64,000 nt of DNA, taken from Spinactinospora alkalitolerans. Its GTDB lineage: Bacteria > Actinomycetota > Actinomycetes > Streptosporangiales > Streptosporangiaceae. The stretch lies in the NCBI RefSeq assembly GCF_013408795.1, contig NZ_JACCCC010000001.1, positions 124,001 through 188,000 of the forward strand, written 5' to 3'. Positions within the stretch are counted from its first letter, which is position 1. The number at the start of each line of letters is the position of its first letter. The position numbers were made by a program, and so were the translations under genes. The notes under the pieces are model-generated. The model was given only the letters and a program-made list of their open reading frames with translations. It was not told the DNA's origin and did no database searches. Positions 63,986 to 64,000 of the stretch are shown here, piece by piece.

Positions 63986-64000
63986 GACGCGGCGCGACTC

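Overview
The window is GC-rich chromosomal DNA of a sporulating-type actinomycete. BldC, HspR, DivIVA-domain proteins, a DUF3073 protein, a mycobacterial-type EtfD-like protein and an actinobacterial SOS box all point there. The gene mix would fit the Streptosporangiales (Nocardiopsaceae-like), but the genus is an inference. There is no phage, integrase, insertion sequence, CRISPR array, rRNA or tRNA that I can see. Most of the window is core or shell genome with small remodelled intervals.

Layout. (1) 29-1318: a UDP-glycosyltransferase, ending tail to tail at a 28-bp perfect palindrome with the heat-shock operon dnaK-grpE-dnaJ-hspR-clpB (8395 to 1359, minus), whose promoter carries a HAIR operator for HspR. 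(2) 8.8-14.6 kb: an EtfD-like membrane iron-sulfur oxidoreductase, a small conserved ORF, a gamma-carbonic anhydrase, a DivIVA coiled-coil protein and a GNAT acetyltransferase. (3) 14.6-21.6 kb: a DHA2 efflux pump divergent from its probable TetR repressor, a secreted NlpC/P60 peptidase, a broken winged-helix gene, a DUF6412/YidC-like insertase pair, a SodC-like lipoprotein and a STAS anti-anti-sigma factor. (4) 21.9-27.1 kb: the methylmalonyl-CoA mutase operon mutA-mutB-meaB. (5) 27.2-38.1 kb: a PQQ-propeller lipoprotein, a glutathione peroxidase remnant, a YigZ-family protein, then a cluster that looks dedicated to organic-anion sensing and uptake (SLC13 and DAACS symporters, an orphan TAXI binding protein, a two-component system), plus a NUDIX enzyme. 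(6) 38.4-45.2 kb: a LexA-box-controlled DUF6504-AraC-VOC unit, a TetR regulator, an M48 protease, an RNHCP protein, a protein with four DivIVA modules, an amidase lipoprotein and a YkvA protein. (7) 45.3-50.7 kb: a five-gene peptide/nickel-type ABC importer preceded by a Nur-like box. (8) 50.8-56.9 kb: bldC, a conserved protein, DUF3073, purM, purF and a sterol-carrier-like protein. (9) 57.7-63.9 kb: two phosphate systems facing each other, DUF47-pit (plus) and pstSCAB (minus), the latter behind a four-unit PHO box.

Two patterns cut across the regions. A family of modular palindromic intergenic repeats occurs at four places (about 11.1, 18.8, 34.8 and 43.3 kb). It lies mostly at gene ends, with its modules re-arranged or inverted from copy to copy, and in two places it supplies the 3' end of a neighbouring gene. 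Nine genes that lack a Shine-Dalgarno sequence have a TANNNT hexamer 6-10 nt before the start codon, which predicts leaderless mRNAs.

Regulatory logic readable from sequence: HspR on dnaK, LexA on DUF6504, a Nur-like factor on the ABC importer, PhoP on pst, and a TetR-type palindrome inside the efflux-pump promoter. All functional statements come from family recognition by eye; no database search was run.
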